From the NCBI GenBank assembly GCA_020057445.1, contig JAGVFV010000053.1, positions 1 to 10,085 on the forward strand: DNA of 10,085 nt, written 5' to 3'. The notes below the pieces were generated by a model. It worked only from the letters and a program-made list of their open reading frames with translations, was not told the origin of the DNA and did no database searches. The translations under genes and the position numbers were made by a program. This stretch comes from an archaeon. Its GTDB lineage: Archaea; Nanobdellota; Nanobdellia; Woesearchaeales; JAHJEM01. This document shows positions 4,644-10,085 of this stretch, piece by piece. The number at the start of each line of letters is the position of its first letter. Position 1 is the stretch's first letter.

Positions 4644-4890
4644 GGCCTCATTGAAAAGTGAGGGTAGCAGCATCAGGTGAACTTCCTGGTAAGTAACTTG
4701 TCGGCGCGTTGCGGGGGGATGCCTCATTGCGACCTCAGTCGCTATGAGGTCATATCAACTACGTTGAAATGACCCTTCGGGGACGCAGCGCCTCATGGGA
4801 AAGAAGCTGGAAGTGAGCAGCTGCTACCCGGTGAGTGAAGCGAACATTTCAATGAGGCCGCCGGGAAAGGTGCACGAAAAGTTACCTGAT
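4644..4890 (+). ncRNA. Candidate structured non-coding RNA, family unassigned
   Basis: The 372 bases between 4597 and 4970 lack a convincing protein gene but hold many complementary segments. GGCCTCATTGAAA (4644-4656) pairs perfectly with TTTCAATGAGGCC (4847-4859), 13 bp. Inside are hairpins: CAGG/CCTG (4674-4677, 4685-4688); CCTCAT/ATGAGG with inner CGAC/GTCG and loop CTCA (4722-4749); TCAT/ATGA with inner TCAAC/GTTGA (4750-4772); CCC-TTCG-GGG, a UUCG tetraloop (4773-4782); and AGCTG/CAGCT (4805-4822) under GGG/CCC (4797-4799, 4827-4829). GTAACTT (4693-4699) can pair with AAGTTAC (4879-4885) outside the long helix, giving a pseudoknot. Purine-rich unpaired stretches (GGGAAAGAAG, GTGAGTGAAG, GAAAAG) and the UUCG loop favour the + strand. 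The helix order resembles RNase P RNA (P2, P3, P4), but its universal sequences are not seen; SRP RNA also does not fit. Ends are approximate: CGC-GGAA (4635-4642) and TTCC-GCG (4894-4902) might add a terminal helix. Confidence 0.5.
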
Positions 4891-4947
4891 AATTCCTATG
4901 CGGTGAAGAACAAGGTGAGTCTATTGATCCGCCTGAAATCATAATCG

Positions 4948-4955
4948 TTATAAAT
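4948..4955 (+). promoter_or_regulatory. TATA box of the methyltransferase gene
   Basis: TTATAAAT, centre 27-28 bases before ATG 4979. This predicts a leaderless mRNA starting with the ATG at 4979 rather than the upstream in-frame ATG at 4970, which would lie before the transcription start. Confidence 0.6.
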
Positions 4956-4978
4956 CAAAGCACCAATGGATGATCTTT

Positions 4979-5608
4979 ATGAAAAGTTATAGGGAAACAA
5001 AGGAAAATTATGACCGCGGTGTGGATTGGCATGCGAAAAAGAGCATCTCCTATGATTGGAAACGCCAAATTGCACTTTTCTTAAAAGGAAATGGGATGAA
5101 ACTTGTTTTGGATGCGGGGTGCGGATGTGGTCGTGATGTCCCTATTTTTATCAAGAAGAAGTGTTCTGTTGTCGGTCTTGATTATTCAAAAGAGACGATC
5201 AGGCACTGTAAGCGCGATTTTCCAGACACACCTTTTTTCGTTGGCGATATAAGAAAATTGAGCTTTAAGGCAGGGATGTTCGATGGTGTATGGGCTTGCG
5301 CATCTTTATTGAACATTTCGAAAAAGGAAGTGTCTAAGGTCTTATCTGAATTCAGGCGTGTCTTGAAGCCTGGTGGCCGCTTGTTTGTCTCTGTCAAGGA
5401 AGGAACAGGGGAAAGGATGGTTTCTGACGAAGCAGGGGCAAGATTCTTCAGCTTTTTCACCAGGACTGAATTGAGGACGCTTGTCAAACAGGCGGGCTTT
5501 GTTGTGCAACAGGTGGAGCTTGTTCCTGATGCTCAGCTTACAGGTGTTAAGGAACATCCTCCTAAGCCTTCTTGGATTTGTATTTATGCTGTAAAGGCGA
5601 AAATTTAA
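4979..5608 (+). CDS. Class I SAM-dependent methyltransferase
   Basis: A 209-aa protein of ordinary length for a stand-alone Rossmann-fold methyltransferase. Residues 44-53 are motif I (LDAGCGCGRD), the glycine-rich loop that binds S-adenosylmethionine. D68 (VVGLDYS) is the acidic residue expected to hold the ribose. GDIRKL (89-94) is the adenine-contact motif. FDGVWACASLLNI (101-113) corresponds to motif IV, and RVLKPGGRLFVSVKEG (127-142) is the typical post-motif strand and turn. The C-terminal part (FFTRTELRTLVKQAGF) is the usual lid-like helix. The family methylates small molecules, tRNA or proteins; nothing visible fixes the substrate. Start 4979 is preferred to 4970 because of the TATA spacing. 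It is transcribed just ahead of gatB, whose TATA box overlaps its stop codon. Confidence 0.85.
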   Translation: MKSYRETKENYDRGVDWHAKKSISYDWKRQIALFLKGNGMKLVLDAGCGCGRDVPIFIKKKCSVVGLDYSKETIRHCKRDFPDTPFFVGDIRKLSFKAGMFDGVWACASLLNISKKEVSKVLSEFRRVLKPGGRLFVSVKEGTGERMVSDEAGARFFSFFTRTELRTLVKQAGFVVQQVELVPDAQLTGVKEHPPKPSWICIYAVKAKI

Positions 5609-5613
5609 TATAA
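5604..5613 (+). promoter_or_regulatory. TATA box of the gatBCA operon
   Basis: TTTAATATAA overlaps the stop codon of the methyltransferase gene and lies about 27 bases before ATG 5635, again predicting a leaderless mRNA. No Shine-Dalgarno precedes 5635 (GGGACTAGT). Confidence 0.55.
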
Positions 5614-5634
5614 TCTCTCCTGTTTGGGACTAGT

Positions 5635-6987
5635 ATGGTTGAAGTGAAGATAGGGCTTGAGATCCATACCTACCTGCTGAATAGGGTGAAGCTCTTCTGC
5701 GATTGCGCCATAGATAAGGATGCTAAGCCGAACAGCTGTTCGTGCCCTGTGTGTACTGGCCAGCCAGGCAGCAAGCCCATGCTGGTGAACAAGGAGGCTG
5801 TGGAAAAGATTCTTGCCATCTCTCTCATGCTCGATTGCAAGGTCAACAGACGCCTGTTGTTCCAGAGGAAGCATTATTCCTGGCCAGACCTTCCCTCTGG
5901 GTATCAGAGGACCATGTCTGGCGTGTATTCCACGCCCACTGCAGTTGATGGCCTGTTCCATGGCATCCGCATCTCTGATGTGCACTTGGAAGAGGACCCG
6001 GCAAGGTGGAATCCGGATGAGGGCACTGTCGATTATAACCGTTCTGGGTTTCCTTTGGCAGAGATCGTGACTGCTCCTGATTTCACGTCAGCAGACCAGG
6101 TGGTGCAGTGGCTCCATGACCTCTTGCTCACCCTCTCTTACGTCCGTGCAGTGGATAAGGAAGCAGGCATCAAGTGCGATGTGAACGTGTCCATCGCTCC
6201 TGATTTCACACGGGTGGAAGTGAAGAATGTGCATTCGGTGAGCGCAATCCGAGACGCCATCCTGTATGAGGTCAAGCGCCAGTCAGGGCTTTCGAAGAAG
6301 GCGCAGGAGACTCGCATGTGGGACGAGGCGGATAAGGAGACCAAGTTCATGCGGAGCAAGGAGACTGGCATTGATTACATGTTCATCCCAGACCCAGACC
6401 TTCCGCTGATCATGATTTCTGATAAGATGGTGAAGAAGATTGAAAAGAGTCTTCCGGAAAAGCCGAAGGAGAAGATCGCACAGTATGTGCGGCTCGGTGT
6501 TGAGAAGACTGATGCCGAGATTATTGGTTCTAATATTGTTCTTGCAGAGCTTTTTGATAAGGTGTTGAAAAAGGTGGATCCTGCCTTTGCGTCGAAATGG
6601 TTCAGGAGGGATGTGCTTGCTGCGTTGAACCTGTCTGATGCTGATGAGTTCAATATCCCTATTGATTATCTTGTCGACTGGTTTGTTCTGCTGAAAGAAG
6701 GAAAAATCTCACCCATCATTGCAAAGGAGCTCTTGGACGAGTTTTTCAAGAAACCGTTCGACATCAAGGCGCGAGTCAAGGAAAAAGGTTTGCATGCAGA
6801 AGCAGATGATGATGTCTTGAATGGATTGTGCAGAGAAGCGATTGACAATTCCAAGGTCGCGGTTAAAGAATACCGAAGCGGGAACGACAAGGCGTTGAAT
6901 GCGATTGTCGGCTTTGTGATGAAGAAGACAGGAGGGAAAGCCGATCCGGTAAAGGTGAGCAAAATCTTGAAGGAGCTGTTGAAATGA
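5635..6987 (+). CDS. gatB: Asp-tRNA(Asn)/Glu-tRNA(Gln) amidotransferase subunit B
   Basis: A 450-aa protein, close to the usual GatB length of about 475. It starts with IGLEIH (residues 6-11), the hallmark of the kinase-like cradle domain, and has a zinc-type cysteine set C22-x-C24 and C37-x2-C40 followed by TGQPGS, as in Zn-containing GatB proteins. DVHLEED (115-121), RSGFPLAEIV (136-145), CDVNVSI (181-187) and RVEVKNVHS are further family motifs. The last ~150 residues form the helical tail and YqeY-like domain that bind tRNA. GatB recognises the misacylated tRNA, phosphorylates the Asp or Glu side chain with ATP, and receives ammonia from GatA through a tunnel. It overlaps gatC (ATGA 6984-6987). 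Archaea commonly use GatCAB for Asn-tRNA and GatDE for Gln-tRNA; which substrate applies here cannot be read from the window. Confidence 0.95.
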   Translation: MVEVKIGLEIHTYLLNRVKLFCDCAIDKDAKPNSCSCPVCTGQPGSKPMLVNKEAVEKILAISLMLDCKVNRRLLFQRKHYSWPDLPSGYQRTMSGVYSTPTAVDGLFHGIRISDVHLEEDPARWNPDEGTVDYNRSGFPLAEIVTAPDFTSADQVVQWLHDLLLTLSYVRAVDKEAGIKCDVNVSIAPDFTRVEVKNVHSVSAIRDAILYEVKRQSGLSKKAQETRMWDEADKETKFMRSKETGIDYMFIPDPDLPLIMISDKMVKKIEKSLPEKPKEKIAQYVRLGVEKTDAEIIGSNIVLAELFDKVLKKVDPAFASKWFRRDVLAALNLSDADEFNIPIDYLVDWFVLLKEGKISPIIAKELLDEFFKKPFDIKARVKEKGLHAEADDDVLNGLCREAIDNSKVAVKEYRSGNDKALNAIVGFVMKKTGGKADPVKVSKILKELLK

Positions 6988-7205
6988 AGGAAGAGAAGAT
7001 AAAGGATGAGGCAAAGCAGATCATGGACAGGTTCATGGCAGAGCTCGGAGAGATCAAGCTCACTGAGGAATTCGGACTAGTCAGGGAAGAGCAGATCCGC
7101 GAGCCGAAGGAAACAATGCCAGATGAGGATTTCAAGGAACGCATGCTCAAGAATGCTCCTAAAGTGCGGGGAGATTCGATAGTCGCTGAGAAGAAGAACT
7201 GGTAA
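6984..7205 (+). CDS. gatC: Short GatC-like amidotransferase subunit
   Basis: A 73-aa protein between gatB and gatA, with AAGGAG (6969-6974) as ribosome binding site and overlaps on both sides (ATGA with gatB, TAATG with gatA). Residues 1-22 form an amphipathic helix (KIKDEAKQIMDRFMAEL), then an extended charged segment. The end, LKNAPKVRGDSIVAEKKNW, corresponds to the conserved GatC C-terminus (xNAP-x-V-x-x-x-x-x-V). GatC wraps around the GatA-GatB interface and stabilises the complex. Typical GatC is about 95 aa and begins with a helix containing V-A-x-L-A-x-L-x-L; that helix is missing here. Position and C-terminal motif make the assignment safe despite the shortness. Confidence 0.8.
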   Translation: MKEEKIKDEAKQIMDRFMAELGEIKLTEEFGLVREEQIREPKETMPDEDFKERMLKNAPKVRGDSIVAEKKNW

Positions 7206-8542
7206 TGATACATAAGACTATGAATATGCAAAATACAATTCAGGAGAAAGTGAAAAAACAGTTGGATGAAATAAAGAAGAGAAAAGATCTCAATATATTC
7301 CTCCACTTGAATGAGTCTGCCCTTGAAGATGCGAAAAGAATAGATGAAAAGATCAGGATGAAAAAAGCAGGCAGGCTTGCAGGCATGACCTTTGCCATAA
7401 AGGCAAACATCAATGTCAAGGGACTTCCCATCTCCTGCGCGTCGAAGACCCTTGAGAAGTATCATGGCACGTATGATGCAGATTGCATCAAGATGGTCAA
7501 GGAAGAGGACTGCATCATTCTTGGCATTGCCAATTGCGATGAGTTCGCCTGCGGGGCGAGCGGAGAGACATCCGCGTTTGGACCTACGAAAAATCCGGCA
7601 GCACCAGACAGGATACCTGGAGGTTCATCCTCGGGAAGCGCTGCAGCTGTCGCAGCAGGACTTGTCGATGCCGCGCTCGGTTCTGACACAGGGGGCTCGA
7701 TCAGGAATCCGGCGAGCCACTGTGGTGTCGTCGGCATCAAGCCAAGCTATGGACGCGTGTCGCGTTTTGGCCTGATAGACCTTGCCATGTCCCTTGACCA
7801 GGTCGGCCCTCTTGCACAGGATGCGAAGACCGCGGCTCTTGTCCTTGAGGTGATTTCAGGAAAGAGCAGGAATGACTGCGCGACGACAGATAATCCTGTT
7901 GAAAAATACAGCCACTCGACTCTTCCAAAGAAATTAAAGATCGGAATGTGCAGGGAGTTTGCGGATCTGTGCACGGATAAGCGCATCCTCGAGCTGGTCT
8001 TGGCAAACGCGCATGTGTTCGCAAAAGCGACAGGCTCATCGATTGTCGAATTCCACGCGCCCCATCTGAAGCTCGGAGTGCAGACCTACTATCCATTGGT
8101 CTACGTCGAATTCTTTTCAGGCACGAGGAAGTTCGACGGACGAAGATATGGAAAGAAGATCGAGGAGTCCTGCGGTGAAGAAGTCCTCCGTCGCATTCTT
8201 GGCGGCCGTGAAATCTCCCGTGCAGAATTCGGCGGCAGGTATTATCGGAAGGCCCTTGCAGTGAAAGAGATCGTGGCCAAGGAATTCCAAAAGACATTCA
8301 AGTCAGTCGACATCATCATCTCGCCAGTCACCCCGCGCCTCCCGCACAGGTTCGGCGAGAAGCTCTCGCCTCTCGACATGTATGCGTATGACGCATTCAC
8401 CATCCCCGCTAACCTTGCAGGCATCTGTGCAGGCGTAGTCCCTACAGGAAAGATTGACGGCATTCCTGTCGGCATCCAGGTCATGGCCCCTGCCTTCAAG
8501 GAGAAATTGTTGTGCGATGTGATGGCGGGTCTGGAGAAATGA
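7205..8542 (+). CDS. gatA: Asp-tRNA(Asn)/Glu-tRNA(Gln) amidotransferase subunit A
   Basis: A 445-aa amidase-signature protein, slightly shorter than the usual 480. The Ser-cisSer-Lys triad is visible: K66 in MTFAIKANI, cis-Ser S141 in PGGSSSGSAAAVAAG, and nucleophile S165 in SDTGGSIRNPAS. Spacing is 75 and 24 residues, the same as in S. aureus GatA (79/154/178). The GIKPSYGRVSRFGL and SLDQVGPLA segments follow, and PVGIQVMAP is near the C-terminus. GatA hydrolyses glutamine and sends ammonia to the GatB site. ATG 7205 overlaps the gatC stop; ATG 7220 or 7226 are possible alternatives because the ribosome binding site is weak. Last gene of the gatBCA operon; its stop is 10 bases from that of a convergent gene. 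Confidence 0.95.
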   Translation: MIHKTMNMQNTIQEKVKKQLDEIKKRKDLNIFLHLNESALEDAKRIDEKIRMKKAGRLAGMTFAIKANINVKGLPISCASKTLEKYHGTYDADCIKMVKEEDCIILGIANCDEFACGASGETSAFGPTKNPAAPDRIPGGSSSGSAAAVAAGLVDAALGSDTGGSIRNPASHCGVVGIKPSYGRVSRFGLIDLAMSLDQVGPLAQDAKTAALVLEVISGKSRNDCATTDNPVEKYSHSTLPKKLKIGMCREFADLCTDKRILELVLANAHVFAKATGSSIVEFHAPHLKLGVQTYYPLVYVEFFSGTRKFDGRRYGKKIEESCGEEVLRRILGGREISRAEFGGRYYRKALAVKEIVAKEFQKTFKSVDIIISPVTPRLPHRFGEKLSPLDMYAYDAFTIPANLAGICAGVVPTGKIDGIPVGIQVMAPAFKEKLLCDVMAGLEK

Positions 8543-8552
8543 TCAGTTAAAA

Positions 8553-8571
8553 TTATTTTCTATTCTTTTCC
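8553..8571 (+). terminator. T-rich stretch after gatA, possible terminator
   Basis: TTATTTTCTATTCTTTTCC begins 10 bases after the gatA stop and lies inside the end of the convergent gene. It could end the gatBCA transcript as a T-rich archaeal terminator; no hairpin is evident. Confidence 0.3.
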
Positions 8572-9023
8572 ATACCTTCGAGCTTAAAAACGACTATGAT
8601 GTAGTCATCGAAAAATTTCTGGAAGGTTGCTCTTGCTTTCGTTCTGGGAAAAAAGTGTTTTGTGATGAGCATGAGGAAATAAGGGATAAATAGGATGAAA
8701 AGAATGATTGTGACGATGACCCATGAGATGATTCCTGCTCTATCCTCGTTAAAGAGCAGCTTGATGAACCCTTTGGTCCAAAATAAGAACACTAAGAAGA
8801 CGATGATGAATATGATTCCTTGGCTAATTTTCCTTTGTGTGCTAAATTTCGTTGCTAGATTTGGAAGGATGGCGAGTCCAATTATTCCAACAATGAAAAT
8901 CAGAATGGTTATAGTATTTGAATCATGTTGAAAAAAAATTCGATATATTCCGAAGAAGAGAGCCGCGATGATTACAATCATACAAAGGTACCTGATAACT
9001 GCGGGAACTTTTCTTCCTATCAC
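8553..9023 (-). CDS. Hypothetical four-helix membrane protein
   Basis: A 156-aa protein beginning with GTG at 9023. The start is supported by a TATA box (9046-9053) 26-27 bases upstream, which puts the transcription start on the GTG; no Shine-Dalgarno is present (TTTTTTTAAGTG). Predicted helices are at about residues 10-29, 37-54, 67-84 and 97-120, with basic loops between (ATKFSTQRK; TKHFFPRTKAR). The C-terminal 35 residues are amphipathic (FQKFFDDYIIVVFKLEG) and end in a basic tail. No family recognised. It lies 31 bases downstream of ppdK on the same strand and could be co-transcribed with it as well as read from its own promoter. Confidence 0.6.
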   Translation of the reverse strand: MIGRKVPAVIRYLCMIVIIAALFFGIYRIFFQHDSNTITILIFIVGIIGLAILPNLATKFSTQRKISQGIIFIIVFLVFLFWTKGFIKLLFNEDRAGIISWVIVTIILFILFIPYFLMLITKHFFPRTKARATFQKFFDDYIIVVFKLEGMEKNRK

Positions 9024-9045
9024 TTAAAAAAATCAATAAAAGAAA

Positions 9046-9053
9046 TATTTAAA
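9046..9053 (-). promoter_or_regulatory. TATA box for a leaderless GTG-start gene
   Basis: TTTAAATA on the - strand, centre about 26 bases before GTG 9023 and one base past the ppdK stop codon. The match in spacing to the other TATA boxes in the window supports both the promoter and the GTG start. Confidence 0.55.
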
Positions 9054-9054
9054 C

Positions 9055-10085
9055 TTATCGCTTTACAGCCGCCTGTGCTGCAGCAAGCCTTGCAATCGGC
9101 ACGCGGAACGCAGAGCAGCTCACGTAGGTCATCCCTGCGTTGTGGCAGAATGCGATAGAGTCTGGTTCTCCTCCGTGCTCTCCGCAGATGCCGATCTTGA
9201 GTTTCGGCTTTGTCTTTCGCCCGCGTTCGATCCCAAGCGTGATGAGCTGTCCGACTCCGGCAGTGTCGATGGACTGGAACGGGTCCTTTGGGATGATTCC
9301 CATCTTGATGTAGTCTGGGACAAATCCTCCGATGTCGTCGCGTGAGAATCCGAATGTCATCTGTGTCAGGTCATTCGTGCCGAAGGAAAAGAAGTCGCTT
9401 GCTTCTGCAAGCTTGTCTGCGAGCAGGCACGCGCGGGGTATCTCGATCATGGTGCCGAAAAGGTAATTGATCTTGATCTTGTGCTTTGAAGAGACTTCTG
9501 TATACACTTTTTCGCACAGCGCCTTTTGGTTGAGAATCTCGTTGAGTTCTCCGACGACAGGAATCATGATCTCTGGCCGCGGGTCTTTCTTCTCCTTGAT
9601 GAGCTCTGCCGATGCATCAAAGATTGCTCGGAATTGCATCTCTGATATTTCAGGATACGTTATCCCGAGCCTGACCCCTCTGTGTCCCATCATAGGATTC
9701 GTCTCATGCAGTGCCTCTGCGCGTTTTGATAATTCCTCTTCGTCTATCTTCAGCGCTTTGGCAAGCGCTTTCCTCTGATCTTTTGCTTCCGGCACGAACT
9801 CGTGTAGTGGAGGATCGAGCAATCTTATGGTCACAGGCTTTCCGTCCATCGCAGCAAGCGTCCCTTTGAAGTTTGCCTTCACGTGAGGGAAGAGCTCGTT
9901 GAGCGCTGCTTTCCTTTCAGATTCTCCCTTTGCCACGATCATCTTCCGTAGGAGGAAGAGGGGCTCTTCGCTTCCCTTGCCGTAGAACATGTGCTCAGTG
10001 CGAAAGAGGCCGATGCCTTCAGCGCCAAAGCTTAGCGCCTTTTTCGCGTCATCTGGAGAATCGCTGTTCGATCTTACGCCAAGCT
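9055..10085 (-). CDS. ppdK: Pyruvate, phosphate dikinase, C-terminal part (5' end outside window)
   Basis: The frame is open to the window edge and reads about 342 residues ending at TAA 9055-9057; full-length PPDK is about 870-900 aa, so this is the C-terminal PEP/pyruvate-binding TIM-barrel domain. Seen in order: VRSNSDSPDDAKKAL, FGAEGIGLFRTEHMF (active-site Arg of the family), MMGHRGVRLGITYPEISEMQ, MIEIPRACLLADKLAEASDF, SFGTNDLTQMTFGFSRDD, and KIGICGEHGGEPDSIAF with the catalytic cysteine. PPDK interconverts pyruvate + ATP + phosphate and PEP + AMP + PPi in the cytoplasm, serving glycolysis or gluconeogenesis. GHRG, TNDLTQ and GICGEHGG with the spacing here favour PPDK over PEP synthase. 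The ATP-grasp and phospho-histidine domains must lie to the right of the window. No damage is visible. Confidence 0.92.
   Translation of the reverse strand, partial: LGVRSNSDSPDDAKKALSFGAEGIGLFRTEHMFYGKGSEEPLFLLRKMIVAKGESERKAALNELFPHVKANFKGTLAAMDGKPVTIRLLDPPLHEFVPEAKDQRKALAKALKIDEEELSKRAEALHETNPMMGHRGVRLGITYPEISEMQFRAIFDASAELIKEKKDPRPEIMIPVVGELNEILNQKALCEKVYTEVSSKHKIKINYLFGTMIEIPRACLLADKLAEASDFFSFGTNDLTQMTFGFSRDDIGGFVPDYIKMGIIPKDPFQSIDTAGVGQLITLGIERGRKTKPKLKIGICGEHGGEPDSIAFCHNAGMTYVSCSAFRVPIARLAAAQAAVKR

Noticed and set aside
4545..4727. 60-codon ORF on the - strand in the gene-poor interval
   Set aside because: It overlaps the start of membrane gene A and its TATA box, has no ribosome binding site, and falls in sequence with RNA-like complementarity.
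4805..4823. GGAAGTGAGCAGC resembling SRP RNA helix 8 (GGAAGGGAGCAGC)
   Set aside because: The partner side expected before GGAA (GTCAGG-CC) is missing, so the apical stem cannot form; the Alu-domain TGTAA turn is also absent.
4598..4969. tRNA, 5S rRNA, group I/II intron or C/D box RNA in the interval
   Set aside because: No TTCGAAT/TTCAAAT T-loop, no 5S core sequence, no intron catalytic core, and no paired TGATGA/CTGA boxes were found.
7737..8297. 186-codon antisense ORF inside gatA
   Set aside because: gatA is certain from its catalytic triad; the antisense frame is Ser/Arg-rich without domain features, a shadow of biased codons.
1..10085. CRISPR array, insertion sequence or prophage genes
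   Set aside because: No regularly spaced direct repeats, transposase or integrase motifs, or terminal inverted repeats were found.

Overview
The window reads as archaeal DNA, most plausibly from a DPANN-type genome (Woesearchaeota/Pacearchaeota-like). The support is: archaeal TATA boxes placed about 27 bases before several start codons, which implies mostly leaderless mRNAs; a GatB-GatC-GatA tRNA amidotransferase operon; a C-terminal fragment of pyruvate phosphate dikinase; INWSE-type ribbon-helix-helix antitoxins with a RelE-like toxin; and several families (five-helix membrane proteins, coiled-coil proteins ending in a LWEPxNFVT motif) that I associate with DPANN genomes. The phylum is inference; no rRNA gene is present.

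Layout. 1-733 (+): a tightly coupled run of three small proteins of unknown function: a gene cut by the window edge, a 37-codon ORF, and a 116-aa probable membrane protein, joined by ATGA stop/start overlaps. 821-1614 (+): a toxin-antitoxin operon with its own TATA box and an inverted-repeat operator, encoding two related RHH antitoxins and a RelE/ParE-type toxin, again with 4-base overlaps. 1688-2667 (+): two overlapping genes for coiled-coil proteins. 2816-4597 (-): three tandem paralogous five-helix membrane proteins, transcribed toward the coiled-coil pair.

4598-4969 has no convincing protein gene. It holds a set of complementary segments that looks like a structured non-coding RNA on the + strand: a perfect 13-bp long-range helix, several local hairpins including a UUCG tetraloop, and a possible pseudoknot. 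I could not assign it to a known RNA family. This is the most interesting unexplained part of the window.

4979-5608 (+): a class I SAM-dependent methyltransferase. 5635-8542 (+): gatB, a short gatC and gatA, overlapping, from one promoter; together they should make the amidotransferase that converts misacylated Asp-tRNA(Asn) and/or Glu-tRNA(Gln). 8553-9023 (-): a four-helix membrane protein of unknown function with a probable GTG start. 9055-10085 (-): the 3' part of ppdK, whose N-terminal domains lie beyond the window.

The genes fall into separate modules: translation fidelity (GatBCA), central carbon metabolism (PPDK), a toxin-antitoxin locus, and an uncharacterised membrane/coiled-coil locus. 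Most modules have their own TATA box.
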